From NCBI GenBank assembly GCA_910589415.1, contig OU342630.1, positions 87,168,186 to 87,232,185 of the forward strand: a stretch of DNA of 64,000 nt. The letters are read 5' to 3'. Each line of letters starts with the position of its first letter. Positions within the stretch are counted from its first letter, which is position 1. Positions 45,674-58,935 of the stretch are shown piece by piece. Under the pieces are notes generated by a model. It was not told the DNA's origin, did no database searches, and saw nothing but the letters and a program-made list of their open reading frames with translations. This stretch comes from Malachius bipustulatus. Its lineage: Eukaryota > Arthropoda > Insecta > Coleoptera > Melyridae. The translations under genes and the position numbers were made by a program.

Positions 45674-48600
45674 TATAGGTAGAATGATTAAAAAAGTTTC
45701 ATTTAACCAGCTACTGATTGTAAATTTACTGAAGTCTTGGTGAAGAAAAAATGTATTCAAAGTTTTAGGAGTACTTATTATTTTACAATTTTTTATCAAA
45801 ATTGAAAACTTAATAAAATGGTAGGTGCAGAAAACACAAAATTTTAGTCCATTAAATATGGGTTATTGTTTGGCAAGTCTGACATTTTTTTGCTCAATTA
45901 AAAAATCCATTTTTCGAAAAAATTCTAACCAAATGTAATACCAGTGATGGTGAATGTATTTCTGGCCTCAATTGTTTCATCAAGATGGATAATCTTCCAT
46001 GCAAGTCGTGCATATAGTTTCCGCGTGTTCCGTGTAACTTCATGCTCCAGTTTAGACGTGCTCTTGTTTAGAAACTGCGATTCTGGCGATTTATAATAAT
46101 TATTGAGCTCCTTGTTGTCTTTAGTTCGTACACTCGCCGGCTTAAGGCTGCGCAGGGCCATTAAATTAAGATGGTATAGTTACGTGCTGGATTGGTGTTC
46201 AATTAAAAGTTTTTATTGTCAAAGGGAAGTTGATCTTCCCCTAGAGCTCGGGTACGTTCCATACCAATTATTAAATTGTGTATTTGTAAATGTATTTTAA
46301 ATATAATTGAATTTTAGAGGATCGAATTTGTAAATATATAGGATGCAAATGAAATTTCCAATATCTATTTAAATTTAAATTTTGTAATATTTCCATTTTG
46401 TATTTCTTATAAAAAGGTGATAAAACTTTTGTAGTATGTAAATATTTATTTGAAGAATATTAAATCTATATGTAATTATTATATTATATGTAACATAATA
46501 TACTCGCCCCATAAATAAATCGAACAGCTTTCTGTCCGGATTATTATGGATCGTTTATATGAATTATATTTAATATATTTGTTTTATTGTGAAAGAATTA
46601 TAAATGTTCGTCATCCAGACAAATAGTCGGCGAGTTTTCGTACGCTAGCTTGTATTTCCGCTCAGTGCAAATAAACGTACGTTCCTGTTAAAACCTAATC
46701 GGCTTTTATTTATTATCCCATTCGTTGTGTTGCAGGTGCTAATAGTCACCTGGATGCGTCATATATCAACTTTGTGACAATCAGTAATACACCGATGATA
46801 CGAAACATACTACGGGATGAAAAGTTGTCTCTGGGGATCAAAAAAAAAAACCTCTTAATAACATGACGGCTTTTAGTTTGCTGACCAGACTTGCTAGCAG
46901 ATAAGGAAAAATAGTCAACCATTTGAATTGTCCTCAACTTGCTAAAATATTTCCTTATAATCTTTATTGCTTTCAAAAGAATTTTTCTCTATTTAGAACG
47001 ATTAAGAATATTTCACACCTGGATGATTCAGAGCAATGAATCTTGTAATTGCAATACCTAATAGGTTTTCATTCATGGATGTAAGACATAATCTTCCATT
47101 TAAGCCATGCGTTAATTTCGCTCTGACACAACTTTTCAAATCGACTGCCAATAGCTGATTACTGCAACAAAAGATGTGGCTTAAATCATCTATTAATAAA
47201 ACAAGTGGCCCAAATTTGAGCCCTGGGGTACACCAGAGAACCTCGCTGCATTGGGTCTTAACTGAGTTATGGCCACGATAAGTACCTAACATATTCATTT
47301 CTGTTCAAGAGGTATAAGGTAAAAGCAATGTTAATATGATAATAGAATAATAATATGTTAATAGAATATGATAATCTCTATAATATGTAAGTAAATACTG
47401 TGATCACTAATGTGGGAACGAAAATACCTAGACAATGGGTTCAATCCCGTGACAATTCAGAGCTATAATAATCAGAATGTCAAGTAATCAATAATCGGTC
47501 AACTCCGTATCGGTAAGCCGAACGTCATTTTTTTTTGCGCGTGTTAAATACTAAAGACGTTTTAAAATAATTCCAGCCGGAACGAACCTGAAGACGATCC
47601 CTAGACAACCTGCAACCCTATATAAAGAATAAAGTTTAAAGTTCAAGTTCATATAGTTATTGATTTCAACATATTCTTTTTTTTGTCCTTGTTTAAATAA
47701 ATCTACTTACGTAGGTAGGTACCAATTTACCTACAAAAAAAAAGTTAAATTTAAAGCCTAAGATTTTTTTTGTGAATTCACAAGGTAAACATTGACCTGG
47801 CTTATGTTGAAAGGGGATTAAGTTGGCAAAAAAGTAAAATGATTGAAATTTCGAAACCTTAGAACTCGGAATAAATTAATAAATGGAACAATCGTTCTTT
47901 TCAATGCATAAAAATGTGACCCTTCTAAGGAAATACGAAAGCAGCATAAAAAGCATGTTATGTTTGGGATAACAATGCAATAAAGGAGAAAAATGGAAAA
48001 CGGATTGCACTATTATTGAATATAATCGAGAACTCGGTCCACGGACCATCTAGGAGGATATTATTACTGGCAAACAGAAATAATGAAAACCCATAACAAC
48101 GTTGATTGTCTGAACAAACGTAATTCCCTTGGACTCTCGCTGCTCGCCAATGTAATTTAAAATACTTCGCCGTTTGATAGGGGACCGAAAATGATTGATT
48201 CTGGAAAGTTTATTAAAGCCCAGTTTCATCTTTTATGTGATTATGGACTTATTTTTATCAGGCTTCAATTTAATCGCTGGGATCGATGAAAATTTCGTGG
48301 AAGGAATATAATAATACTCGTATTTCTCCAATTTAGATTTTTACGTCCGAAGCAGGCATACTCGTAGAATCGTTGATTTTTCGTCATTAACATTTTCAGA
48401 CATGTAAATGAATATTAACATTATTAATTGAAAAACGTAGTTCATCACTATGTCAGTTTTACAGATTCGATCTCAAAAATTACATTTTTTAAAAGCCCGT
48501 TTAAATATTGTTTTCATTTTCTCACAAGAAATCACTTTCATTATGGATCTCAACAAAGTGTATAAATAAATCTTAAAAAACGTTGTTGTAACTTATTTGT

Positions 48601-49312
48601 GAGATTAAAATTTTGCAATATGATTTTATGATGCATATATGGTGCTTTAATGTATAATAATAATTGATTAAAAGTGCATCTGGCTTCAACGGATTATGTT
48701 CAGTAGTCGAGTAAAATTGAGCTCATCACTTGCCTTGCGAACTTAGCTTTCATAGCAGGATTATTTTGAAACACGATTAAAATTTTATGCTCCTTGACTT
48801 GATAGCTTTGTAGCTTCTTAACGATGAGACCTACTTTGTGAGATGACAATATGAAATTTATCCACGATAACTTCCATAATATGGACCTAGTGTAACAATA
48901 TGTACAAAATACCCATTTAATGGCCCCACCAACAGAGTTCATTTCTTCTCTAGTACCACCTGAAATAACAGCATTCTTCTCTCGTTGGAATGAGAATAAC
49001 TTTTCAGGGTCTTGTTTTCTTTGTCTACTGTAGGGAAATCTTTATTGATAAACGAAGACAATTGGATGAAATTAAATTTCTCAATGCATTGTTCTAAAGG
49101 CTTTATTGTTTATGCAGAGTTTTAGCAACACAATGGGTGAGTATCCGATAAGTTACAACTTTACAGACCAAGTTCTACCCTAATTGTCACTCGTAAATAA
49201 TTATGCACAGGTACCTAGAGGCCGAAATACTTGAATTCTGTCTATTCATCGTTAAATTAAGTAAGAATCGTAATTTTTCCAAAATTACTTTTTACGACTT
49301 TTGCACGATTAT
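45674..49312. other. No gene recognised
   Basis: AT-rich. A possible splice acceptor at about 46733 (CGTTGTGTTGCAG) precedes an open stretch of about 42 codons with no recognised domain. Short minus ORFs at 46746-46976, 47002-47298 and 48700-48942 have no recognisable content. Confidence 0.35.
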
Positions 49313-50110
49313 ACAGGGCATCCGGTAAGTACCTCCTATTTTTCTCAGCAGCATACGGGGGAGGTCAAAAAAATTAAGTCTGTGATAAAAAAATTTATAA
49401 AGTGTCCCTAAACGGAGCCCGAAAAGAACCCAGCGATTTACTTTTTTTGATCTAACTTCTGAATAGAATTCGATGAAATTTTGTATTATTTTGTAATGGC
49501 TACCAAGAGTCATCCAACCATGCATACTTACAGTAGACTTTTAGGTCGTCAGGAAAGTCACGAAACTTAGTAACTCATTATGTAGGTATCAACAATAACA
49601 ACTTGATTTTTACTTGTTTGTGTTTATCATTTAAACTTTTGTGTTTTTTGCTTTTTTTACTTTAATACGGAGTGTTTTTCTCGTAAAAAGCGTATTATTT
49701 CCAAAACTGGCAGTTTTATTGAAATAAATTAAGAACACTGTTTTTAAAGTAGAATTACTAGAGTATTGAAAGAATTTAGTTTTCAGCTCTGTATAAAGTA
49801 ACTAACACCTGTCAAAACTTTGACCCAACGAATGTTGTGCGCAAGTCCGTTCCTGACGTTCCTGGCAAGGTATCTACTCTAATAAAATGACAATGACTTT
49901 TTATGGCCTCTATAAAATATTAAAATTTCATCGAAGTATATAGGCCGGTTCAAAAATTGCAGCTAAAAAAAATCGTTGGGTGGCCTTTTGGAGTCTGTAT
50001 CTTCGTTTGGGGACACTTTTGGAAAAAATGTTTATGACATACTAGGTTGTTTTGATCTCCCCTTTATACCCTCGAAAAATTAGGAGGTAGGTACTTACCG
50101 GACATCCGTA
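49313..50110. mobile_element. 800-bp element with long diverged TIRs
   Basis: The left end ACAGGGCATCCGGTAAGTAC CTCCTA and the right end TAGGAGG TAGGTACTTACCGGACATC are inverted. The arms extend about 170-190 bp (CAGCGATTTAC against TAAAAAAAATCGTTGG, CGATGAAATTTTG against AAAATTTCATCG). The middle of about 440 bp has no long ORF. Confidence 0.7.
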
Positions 50111-52973
50111 GTCCGTACCTACCTGCAAAATGTCAAATAATGATTTCTGTACATCTGTAACAAAATAAAACAAAATGTAACAAAACAGTTACACTCAAAG
50201 TCAAAAAAGTGTACAACAATCTATTGTGGCAATCCATTTGACTCTAATGCCTTTTGTGTACCTATTGTGAAGTTCCTCTACCGGTGTAATACCACCTAAG
50301 TTGCATCACAGCCTCAAAACACTGGACTTACGTAGCAATTTGTACTTAACACTGCAGAAGGCTACAATCATAAATACGGTACACATAAGGAAATATTAGG
50401 AAATTTAAGAACGCCGGCATATAGAGCAAAGACTAGACACATCCATCATAATCCCTGTATCTTGGCCTTGAACCGATGCAGGGTGTCAACACCGGGTCTA
50501 ATACCGGAGCCGCTACAGGCATGGAATAATAGCAATAATTTACTAAATATTGTTAAACTTCAGTTTATTGTTTACTGCGTTGAATCTACTTCAAGGAATT
50601 TATAAAATTTAAGTTTTTTTTTATTTTTCAAGATTTTTTAAAGCAAAAAACTGCTATACATGTTCAGAAAATGCATTAGTAGAAGCTCTTAGCTGAAGCT
50701 GTCCTGGCCTCGTTTCGTTCGTCCATGTATCCAAATTATGCCCTTGTAGCACAATAAACTTCCTATTGAAAAACAATTTTTTTTCTAAGTCGTTCTCAAA
50801 GTGTGTAACCACCGTGTCATAATAATCCCTATAATAATCTGCGATGTCAGCTACAGACGTGGACTACGAGGGCAGCGAATGAATTAACCCATTAGTGCGT
50901 TGCTTCCTTATCGCACCTCCGCTCCTGTATAGGCCCGGGGGTGGTAATATTGATGGCCAACAATCATTATACACTCGATGCGCGCTGTGCGCAACCGATA
51001 ACGTACGTGAAAAATGCCCGTCATGTGAGTGAATGCTGTTCGCGATTCGCGAAGCTTTGGAGAAACAGAGCGAAGACGAATCGTTGAAAAAAGGGGCGAG
51101 TATTTGAGGAACGTCTGCAAAACACTTGGAAAATGGGTCGTGTAAATTAAAGTAAGTGTTTATACGCTTATAATAAAATTTCTCGCTAGTTTCATCTGGA
51201 AAATAAAAATAACTTTATGGGTAAATATGTATATGGTCCAATATCAGATAAAAATAATTCATCTTCTCCATTTCTCACTGACACTCTAAGATATAGGGTG
51301 AGCGACGAAAAATTGACTGGCCTGCCAGTAGACTCTGACTTTTGTAACGCATGTCAACTGTTAACTTCATCTATGGAACTTGTTAACTCCTTTCTAAGGA
51401 AAGAGAGGAGACGCGTAACTGTTTATGCAATAGTGTGACCCATATGACACCAGACCAACAACTTGTCAGAATATTTGTAAATTAATTTAATGTCTTCCTG
51501 GTTTCTGGTTGCAATAACTGCTTCAAAGTATCTAATTTTCACTTTTTAAGAGAATTAAATGTATAGGTATCAATATTTTTAAAAGGTAATGTCGATTTTT
51601 TGATACCAAAAAATGCCGGATAATCGATTTACAATCACACTTTCTGCAACGGTTCATAAATATGCATTATGCGTCCCTTTCTATTTCCTTGTCTATGCTT
51701 AACTTGGAATTCAGTTTAATTTTATGCCAGAACTGACAGACATCTTGATGATGGATCCACTGTATTTTCTATAGTCATGACTCGTGATCCTTAATCAAAC
51801 AAAAAATTCTGAAAAAATTTTATCGAAGAATTTTTTCAGGAACTGTTAGTGTAAGTATCACATCAAAAAACCACAAAAAAATTATGGGAGGTGCCGCATC
51901 CCTACCTCCTAAAAACGACTCCTTTGGTGCTAAAAAAAACTAATTTTGCTATAATAACTCGTTAAGTTTTGAAGACATGAAAAATTACTTAGTATAAAAA
52001 AGAAACCTTGAACTTTATTCAAAAAATAAAAAAAAGTCTAGTAATAATATTTTTGTATAATATGTATATGCCGTCGAGAAAATTCCTGTTGAAGTTTCAA
52101 TTATAAATAAATTTTTTCTTTATTTGAAATTATGGAATTTTTAGCACATGGCCCTTCGAACATCGAATTGAGCAAGCTAGTAAGAAAAATTGGAAGGGAA
52201 AATAAAAAAGTTCATGCGGACGTAAAATACCTCCATTCATTGCCTTTTTTAGTAGTTGTTAATATTTATTAGCATATAAAAATATCATGGTTATGTAGTT
52301 GTCACTTGATTTTTTGCGTATTTTCTAGTTTTCTATTTTTCCTGCAACGCAGGCCCATAAAAACTACACTATAAGTTAATAGAAAAATATTTTCTTTTAT
52401 TCAAGGTAGTACTTTGAAAGAAGGAAAGTTGTAAATAAATAATGTTTACACCTATTTTAAGGTGAATTACCAGCTTGGAATTAAATTAAATTGGACTGAA
52501 ATAATAAAACTTCAAAACAGGTAATTTCATAAAGCAGCTTAACTTAACCCCAGGAAGAAAATCCAAAAACTTGTCGTTTTTAATCTAATGACGTGGTCTT
52601 TCCTGATTGGCCTGCGCAGGTACTGTAAATTACCACAACACAAGCACACGATTGCTTGCGCCAGCGCCAGGCCTTTAACAGTTGTTAAAAGTTGTGTTGT
52701 GGCTTTTGAGTTCGAAATTGTGAAAAGCACTATTTTGTTTAAATCGATTACCCAGTTAACGCTAATAAATTGAAGGCAATGCAATAAGTCTTAGTAAAAA
52801 ATTTAAATTATTAAAAAGTTAATAAAATAAAATATAAAAAGTTTAAATATAAAAAGTAAATAAAATAAAAATAAAAAAATAATATAAAGTTAATAAAAAA
52901 ATTGATATTATTTTTCTTTATTATTTTTAAGCTTTTAATTTTTGTATAATTATTTCTTTGTTTTAATTTTCAG
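50111..52973. other. No gene recognised
   Basis: About 50880-51090 is GC-richer with a 70-codon minus ORF and no recognised domain. The rest is AT-rich. Confidence 0.35.
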
Positions 52974-53123
52974 CCAATTACCACTGAGATAACCATGCCT
53001 GGCAAAGTCAGAAGCTGGCTGCAAAAGAAAATGCAGGAGCTCAAGTCGAGCTCCCCGGGATCAGAAAAAATCAGAAAAATAAATTGCGTTCAAAAAGGGA
53101 AAAATCCAACATGGCGGTCATAA
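52974..53123 (+). other. Candidate terminal exon or small ORF
   Basis: It follows a good acceptor (TTGTTTTAATTTTCAG). An ATG in fair context at 52995 opens 42 codons (MPGKVRSWLQKKMQELKSSS ... TAA at 53121), basic and helix-prone with coding-like composition. The frame is also open upstream of the ATG to the AG. No donor site is seen before the stop. I do not recognise the peptide. It could be a host exon or part of a repeat, since ATGGCGGTC-type sequence follows. Confidence 0.25.
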
Positions 53124-56100
53124 GAAAAACGAAAGTTGTTGGTTGCGGAATAACAAAAGATGATTGAGATCTGTCATACACGCTATCTTATTCGTCTTAA
53201 AAAAGTGTCCGGATAATGTCACATTTTGACAGCTGTCAAATTAACCGTTTCTGATTTACTTGCGAAAAACAAAATCCGTCAGTTTCGGTTTTCGGCCGAT
53301 ATTTCCAAAACCAAATGACCGATCGTAAATTTGAAACCGGTTCTCGAATGCACAAAGTTTCCCCTAAAACTTTCCCCATTTAACCTTTGCTGTAGCTGTA
53401 ATAGGAGCCGAGATCCCTGTATAGAGACACGAATCTGGGACACATTGTATACAAGTTGTAGGCAGATTTTTGAGCTTTTGAAATCTCTCTTCTGTAAAAT
53501 TTAATAAAAAACCCAATCGCGATTGTCTTTGGTACAATCAGCGATGACTTTTAACGCTCAAAAAGTATTTCTCATTTGCTCAAGTTCATTGGTAAACCAT
53601 TTTACTGGATTGCCATCATTTTTTTTTTTGCATTTTACTATGAGAAAATTATCAGATATACATATAGCTATGAAAAAGCCAAAATAGTTTGTGAAAAAGC
53701 TCATTGACGTCTCTTGAATCATCATAAAATGGTTCCCAGGTCAAACTTGACAAGCATTGAAGCAAGCCGGATATCCGCCTCACTCGTTCTTCTCCTGAAT
53801 CTCACTTCATCTCATCTCCTACTTTCGCTGAGCACCGTATCATAGTATACTGAGTTATGATCAGACAGGGCAGCCTCAATAACCCCCGACTCGTATAAAC
53901 CCTGCTGCAAGTCTGTGAAAATATTATCGATGCAATTTTCCCCTCTTTTTGTAATTTTTGTTGCTTCATATATCGTCTATGAAGACCACATTGACTGAAA
54001 AGCATTAGAATATCCCTAGTTATAAATTAATTTTTATTCAATCTTATATTAAAGTCGCCAACAACAGTCCGGGTCTGCTATGTAACTTAGGACTAGATCA
54101 AAACTTGCGTTATAAAATGATTAATGTCACCATTATTTGACGATGACCTATAATACAGGGTTAGAACTATTTAAAGGGCCACTACAGGGATATCCTAAAC
54201 CATTGAAGATACGAGGTCGGTTTAATTAGAGAAAAGTTGCGCTATTTTGTGGCCATCTCGAATCCGTCAAAACATGCAAGCTATCTGTTACCGTTCCTGA
54301 AATATCCTGAAAAAAACTGAAAAATTGAGAAATCTTATTTTTGCCATATATCTTTCTTATAATTGGAAATTAATAAATAATTTCTCGTAGGCTTACATAA
54401 GCCGTTATGAGCTATTCATCTGACATTTCAAAAATTTTCAAAGCCGACTAGATCCCAGAGTTTTCATAGTCAACTTTTATTTTTCTTATGGCCGTCGTAT
54501 TATTATTTTATGTCGTTCGACAAGAAAAAAATAATGGAAATCAAAAACTATAAAATGTGGATAAGTTATAATTAGATAAAAGTTTTACCTGCTGTATCTC
54601 TATCTCCTTAAGCCAGTGTTCGAATACGACCACGCAGCTTAAAATAAGGACATAAACTAAATAATAAATCCAGCTCATCAGTTTTAGGGAACGGTCCTTG
54701 GATATTAAAATGAAATATTCCGAGGTTATTATTATCATCAATGTTTACATCTCCTTTTTTGAAACAAAGTTTCCAGTCTTTCCTAAGGCTATCCAGTCTT
54801 TATTAATCATGTGCTTTTACAAAATAAGTGACTACTTCAAGTAGTAAAAGCTCTTGATAATGAAACTTTATTTATATGAGTGGAAGCATTTACTCAAATA
54901 ACTGCAAGATAAGAACTTATTTTTAACTCATAAAATATAACCCACATTAAAAAATATATAAGTTCTGTATGAAAGTATTTTCTTTTGGTTCAAGATAGTA
55001 TAGTTTGATGCAGGGAAAGTTAAAAATAAAAATGTTGGCGTTTTGCCAAATTTTTTATGATTGATTACCTAATTGTATGAGATATAATATCAGATTGTTT
55101 AGTACGTAATTTTTTCGACAAAATTCGCTTGGGAATAAAGTTTAGGTATAGTTGCGAATGAGTTTTATTCGTTCTAGAAATGAATAAATTGGGTGGAATT
55201 TTGTTTCTAGGAATTTTAAGGTTTCCTTTTAAAATATCACAGATACCGACTGTAGAGTCTTTACGTGATAAATTTTAGCTAGACATTATCTAGAGACATG
55301 TCTAAAGAGAAAATCCCGCATAAATCAAGACATTTATGCCAATAGGGGCAAATTTATCAAGAAAAATTCCAAATCCTAGTTATTAGGATTAAGTAAAAAA
55401 TATGTTCTCGAATCAAGTACGAATTCGTATTCAGTTCAGATCTGTATTCGGAAATCTCCGACAAATCTTTATTTACGGCTACAACTTAAAAGTGCGGGGT
55501 GAATAGTTGAAAACTGGCTTCTCTAAAATCCCATTATCCTTAGAGAGGTCCTTGTTTTCAGGACGAAATATCGCTTTGGCATCTCTCTAAAAGGATCGAC
55601 AGACCAGAGCGTTTGTTTACTGCTTTTGTTCTTTGTTTTTGGGATGCGTCGATTGACATAAGATGCATGTAAACTTTTTCAAGGTGTTAGATTCATTTGC
55701 TTTGTTTACTTATTTAAACCGTGACCTTAAGTCTTCAGTTAAGTGAACATGCTTTAGAATTACATTACTGTATTTAGAGAACGTTCCTGACGTATCCTTT
55801 AACTAGAGTCCATCTACACGTCTTGTGAAAAGTCAACGGCTGTAACATAAAATAAACTACTGAACTAGGGCCTCGAATAACATTCACTGTGTCGATTTGA
55901 TACGGGCTAGACAGAAAAGGTGAGGCGTAAATCAAAATCCAAGTACCACATATTTCTGTTTATGGTAAAATGTTTATCATCCTCTCGAAGGACCCTGAAT
56001 GTCATAATCAACATAACGTTGGACCTACGTCCTCAATATCCTCGTATTCTTTTCATCCCATACTGGCAAGGACTTTTACGATTTTTTCATTATCATTGCT

Positions 56101-56459
56101 TCCACTTTTATAGGTTCGTATGCTATGCCGAAACATAAAGTTTCCTTTATTTAATTTCCTTGTACAAACTGAGCAATAAATACAGATAATACCCAAGTAA
56201 GCAACGAGATTTTAATCGAGAAGTACAACATTGCTGTACATACTGAAAGGTTCAGAATGAGATACTTGCATTACCAAACAATTAAATTTCGTGTAGTTCA
56301 AAGTTCAAACTGTAATCCTTCGAGAAAATATAGGCTGTTTGGGAAAAACACTCCAATGTCTGCAGTGATACTCTACATGTAAAAAAAACTCAGATGTTGA
56401 TTCGATTTTCATCTGTTTTCATTTTTTTTCAAGCAATCCCGTCATGAATAATTGTATTC
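53124..56459. other. No gene recognised; one dispersed repeat
   Basis: About 54440-54535 is the second copy of the repeat at 13169-13261. TACAGGGTTAGAAC at about 54154 may be an associated element end. The remaining DNA is AT-rich with short chance ORFs. Confidence 0.4.
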
Positions 56460-57309
56460 AGGTATTCACAGAATAACGGAGGGACTGCGGGAACGGGAAA
56501 TGAACGATCCGAGTACAGAACGTGATTATGCAGAGGGATTGAATTTGAAAACGAGCAAGAATTGCATTATCCAATATTTAATATTTTACAGTAGGTATTA
56601 CTTTTAGGTAGTCAATTTCAGTCAGCTTTGACTGAAGAGTTGGAAACATAAAAGCAAAGCCTCCGATCTTCAATATTTATATACAACGCCATTTTAAAGA
56701 TCATTATTGCAAGAACAATTATTGCTGATTTAAAATGATCTACGAATTCTATAGGCTGGACTGCTGGAGTTTACCGCCCAAACTTCTGATGAATGTAACA
56801 CCAATAAACGCGGGGCGCCTGGGGTACCTTGGGGCGAACTGCTGTACTATTTCTCCAAATAAATATGAGACGATTGTGGAGGTTGAGAGGAGTGTCCGTA
56901 TTCTGACAGAAACAATTCTCTGCTCATAAGAAACCCTGTCCTGTTAGGAGGATCGGTTCGTGCGGGAAGACCCCTTGGTGGTACTGGTATCCCGCACATG
57001 AACTGCCGAAAAAAGAGACATGAAACTATTTAATAGAAAAGGGAATCTTGGACGCTTTTTCAGTGGATCGAATCCACTACAGTAGCGGTCCGGCTGAGAA
57101 AGATGATCTCCAAGGACTAAACTCATCAAATAGGTACCATGAAAAGCCAAAATGTTCCCTGACTCAAAGTTGTCTTCAGCCAAATCTTTCCAACTGATAT
57201 GAATCGTATACATTCTTGTTGAGAAAAAGTTCTTCAGAAACTCATCGAACGACACATTAGAGAAAAATTAAAAAGGCATCCTCTAAACCGAAACCAACCG
57301 AATAAGTAT
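56460..57309. other. Region upstream of the non-LTR relic
   Basis: 56461-56540 (TATTCACAGAATAACGGAGG ... TGCAGAGGGA) resembles the 3' tail of the relic at 58950-59020. It may be the 3' end of a second copy. ORFs at 56735-56929 (+) and 56944-57255 (-) have no recognised domain. Confidence 0.4.
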
Positions 57310-58935
57310 ATGTTCCGAAGCTGTTCCGCATGCCGTGGTATGCGGGATAGAGCGACCCTTGGACTACAAGATATCCACTCTGGGCGCGTCGCGTTTATCG
57401 GCATAGAAGAAGCGTACAGAACAACCTTCACAAGGATCACACAAAATCTCAAGTGGCAAGTGGCATGGTGTCTCGTCTTGGGGGTGTACTGTCGCCCCTC
57501 TTATGATGGAATATTGTGGTGGACGATCTGCTGCGGGGATCGAACTAAGAGGGTTTCCCTACAATCGGATATGCGAACGATCTTTCCATTCTGATAACTG
57601 GTAATCAAGAGGGCGTTTTATGTGAACTTATGCAAAATGCTCTGGTAACCATCACAAACTGGTGTAACGAACACTCACTCTCAGTAAATCCACTCAAGGA
57701 TGAATCCAATCCTATGGCATCAGGAAAAGAAATCTTAACAAACTAAAATTACCAAAAGTATCTGGTACGCAACTTCAGGCTACAGACATGGTAAAATTAT
57801 CTTTGAGTGGTCGTCGAACAAAAGTTAAGCTGGAACAAACACATTGAAACCAAAGCAGAAAAAGCACGCATGGCACTTTGGCAGTGTCGTAGAGTGATGA
57901 TGAAGACATGGGTCCGGAGTCTGTCACCCAAAATCTCTCTGTGGATATGCTCTGTTATATGTAAGACCAATGCTATGCTATGCCTTACTTGTCTGGTGTC
58001 CCAAAACAAGATCAGTCACAAAGAAAAGCATAATTAGAGCGTGTCCAAAGACTGGTATGCCTCTCCATAAACGTGTTATGAACACCACTCCAATCAGCGT
58101 AATAGACGCTGCACTGATCGTCGCCTCTACACTTAAGTATAGGTAGAAGTAGGTAATGGCAACGGAATCTGCACACAGATTACAACAAGGAGGATTATGG
58201 AAAAATATAGGAAAACTGGTAGAACACACTCGCATCCTAAGGGAATCACAGTTGAAGGAACCTGTGCTTCTTGCATGCGCAGTTAGTATCCCTCCAATAT
58301 ATCGAACGAATATGAGCTATGAAGTACTTTCAACTCAACAGGAGGAGGGTGCCAAATTTAATGCATAAGAATTCTATCGATGCAGATGAAGGGTATCAAC
58401 TAGCAGATCAGTTGACTCGACGGGGATCAAAATTAAACCCCAAGGACCCTGAATCATTTGTTTCTTTGCCACAAACTGCTATATTGCCCTAATCAAAGAT
58501 ATAACATATCAAGAAGATGTAAGATATGGCAAAACCCACAGAGATCCCTCCAAGGCAGGTTAACAATTACTAACCCTGACCCGAAACGGGCTAAATATCT
58601 CCTGCAGCTATCAACAACAAGCCCAAGATCTTAACTATTTCGGGCTAAATATACAAACACCTTCATACAATACAATTCGGATAACACAGGACCAAAAGTG
58701 CAGAGAATGTGGAGAAGAAGACGAAACTGCAGAACATGTGCTCTGCCATTGTCCAGCGTTTCGTCAATATCTACAATCCATATTGGGGCAAGTCTGGTCT
58801 GACTCGTCCTTCTTTTTTTTATTATATCCGAGCAATCGAATGGTTGGGTAAGTGGCTGTCCAATCGAGAGGAAATACAAAAGTCCCAATGGAGGCCTAGG
58901 TGCCTGTGAGAAATCACCCTCTTTGCAATAATCCA
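57310..58935 (+). pseudogene. Jockey-like non-LTR retrotransposon relic (RT C-terminal half)
   Basis: The + strand, across several frames, reads VAFIGIEEAY (RT motif A, normally with the catalytic Asp), VLSPL, and then IGYANDLSILITGN (motif C, normally YADD). WCNEHSLSVNP follows, then KLSWNKHIETKAEKARMALW, RVQRLVCLSI and NTTPISVIDAAL. It ends with the Cys/His cluster CRECGEEDETAEHVLCHC at 58690-58740. This order is standard for insect Jockey/CR1-type pol proteins. At least three frameshifts and several stops, plus substituted catalytic acids in motifs A and C, make it non-functional. The 85- and 105-codon minus ORFs here are shadows. Confidence 0.88.

Noticed and set aside
46560..46870. Possible LTR end (AATAAACGTACG) and splice acceptor with an open stretch
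   Set aside because: No second LTR, primer-binding site or recognisable protein could be found.
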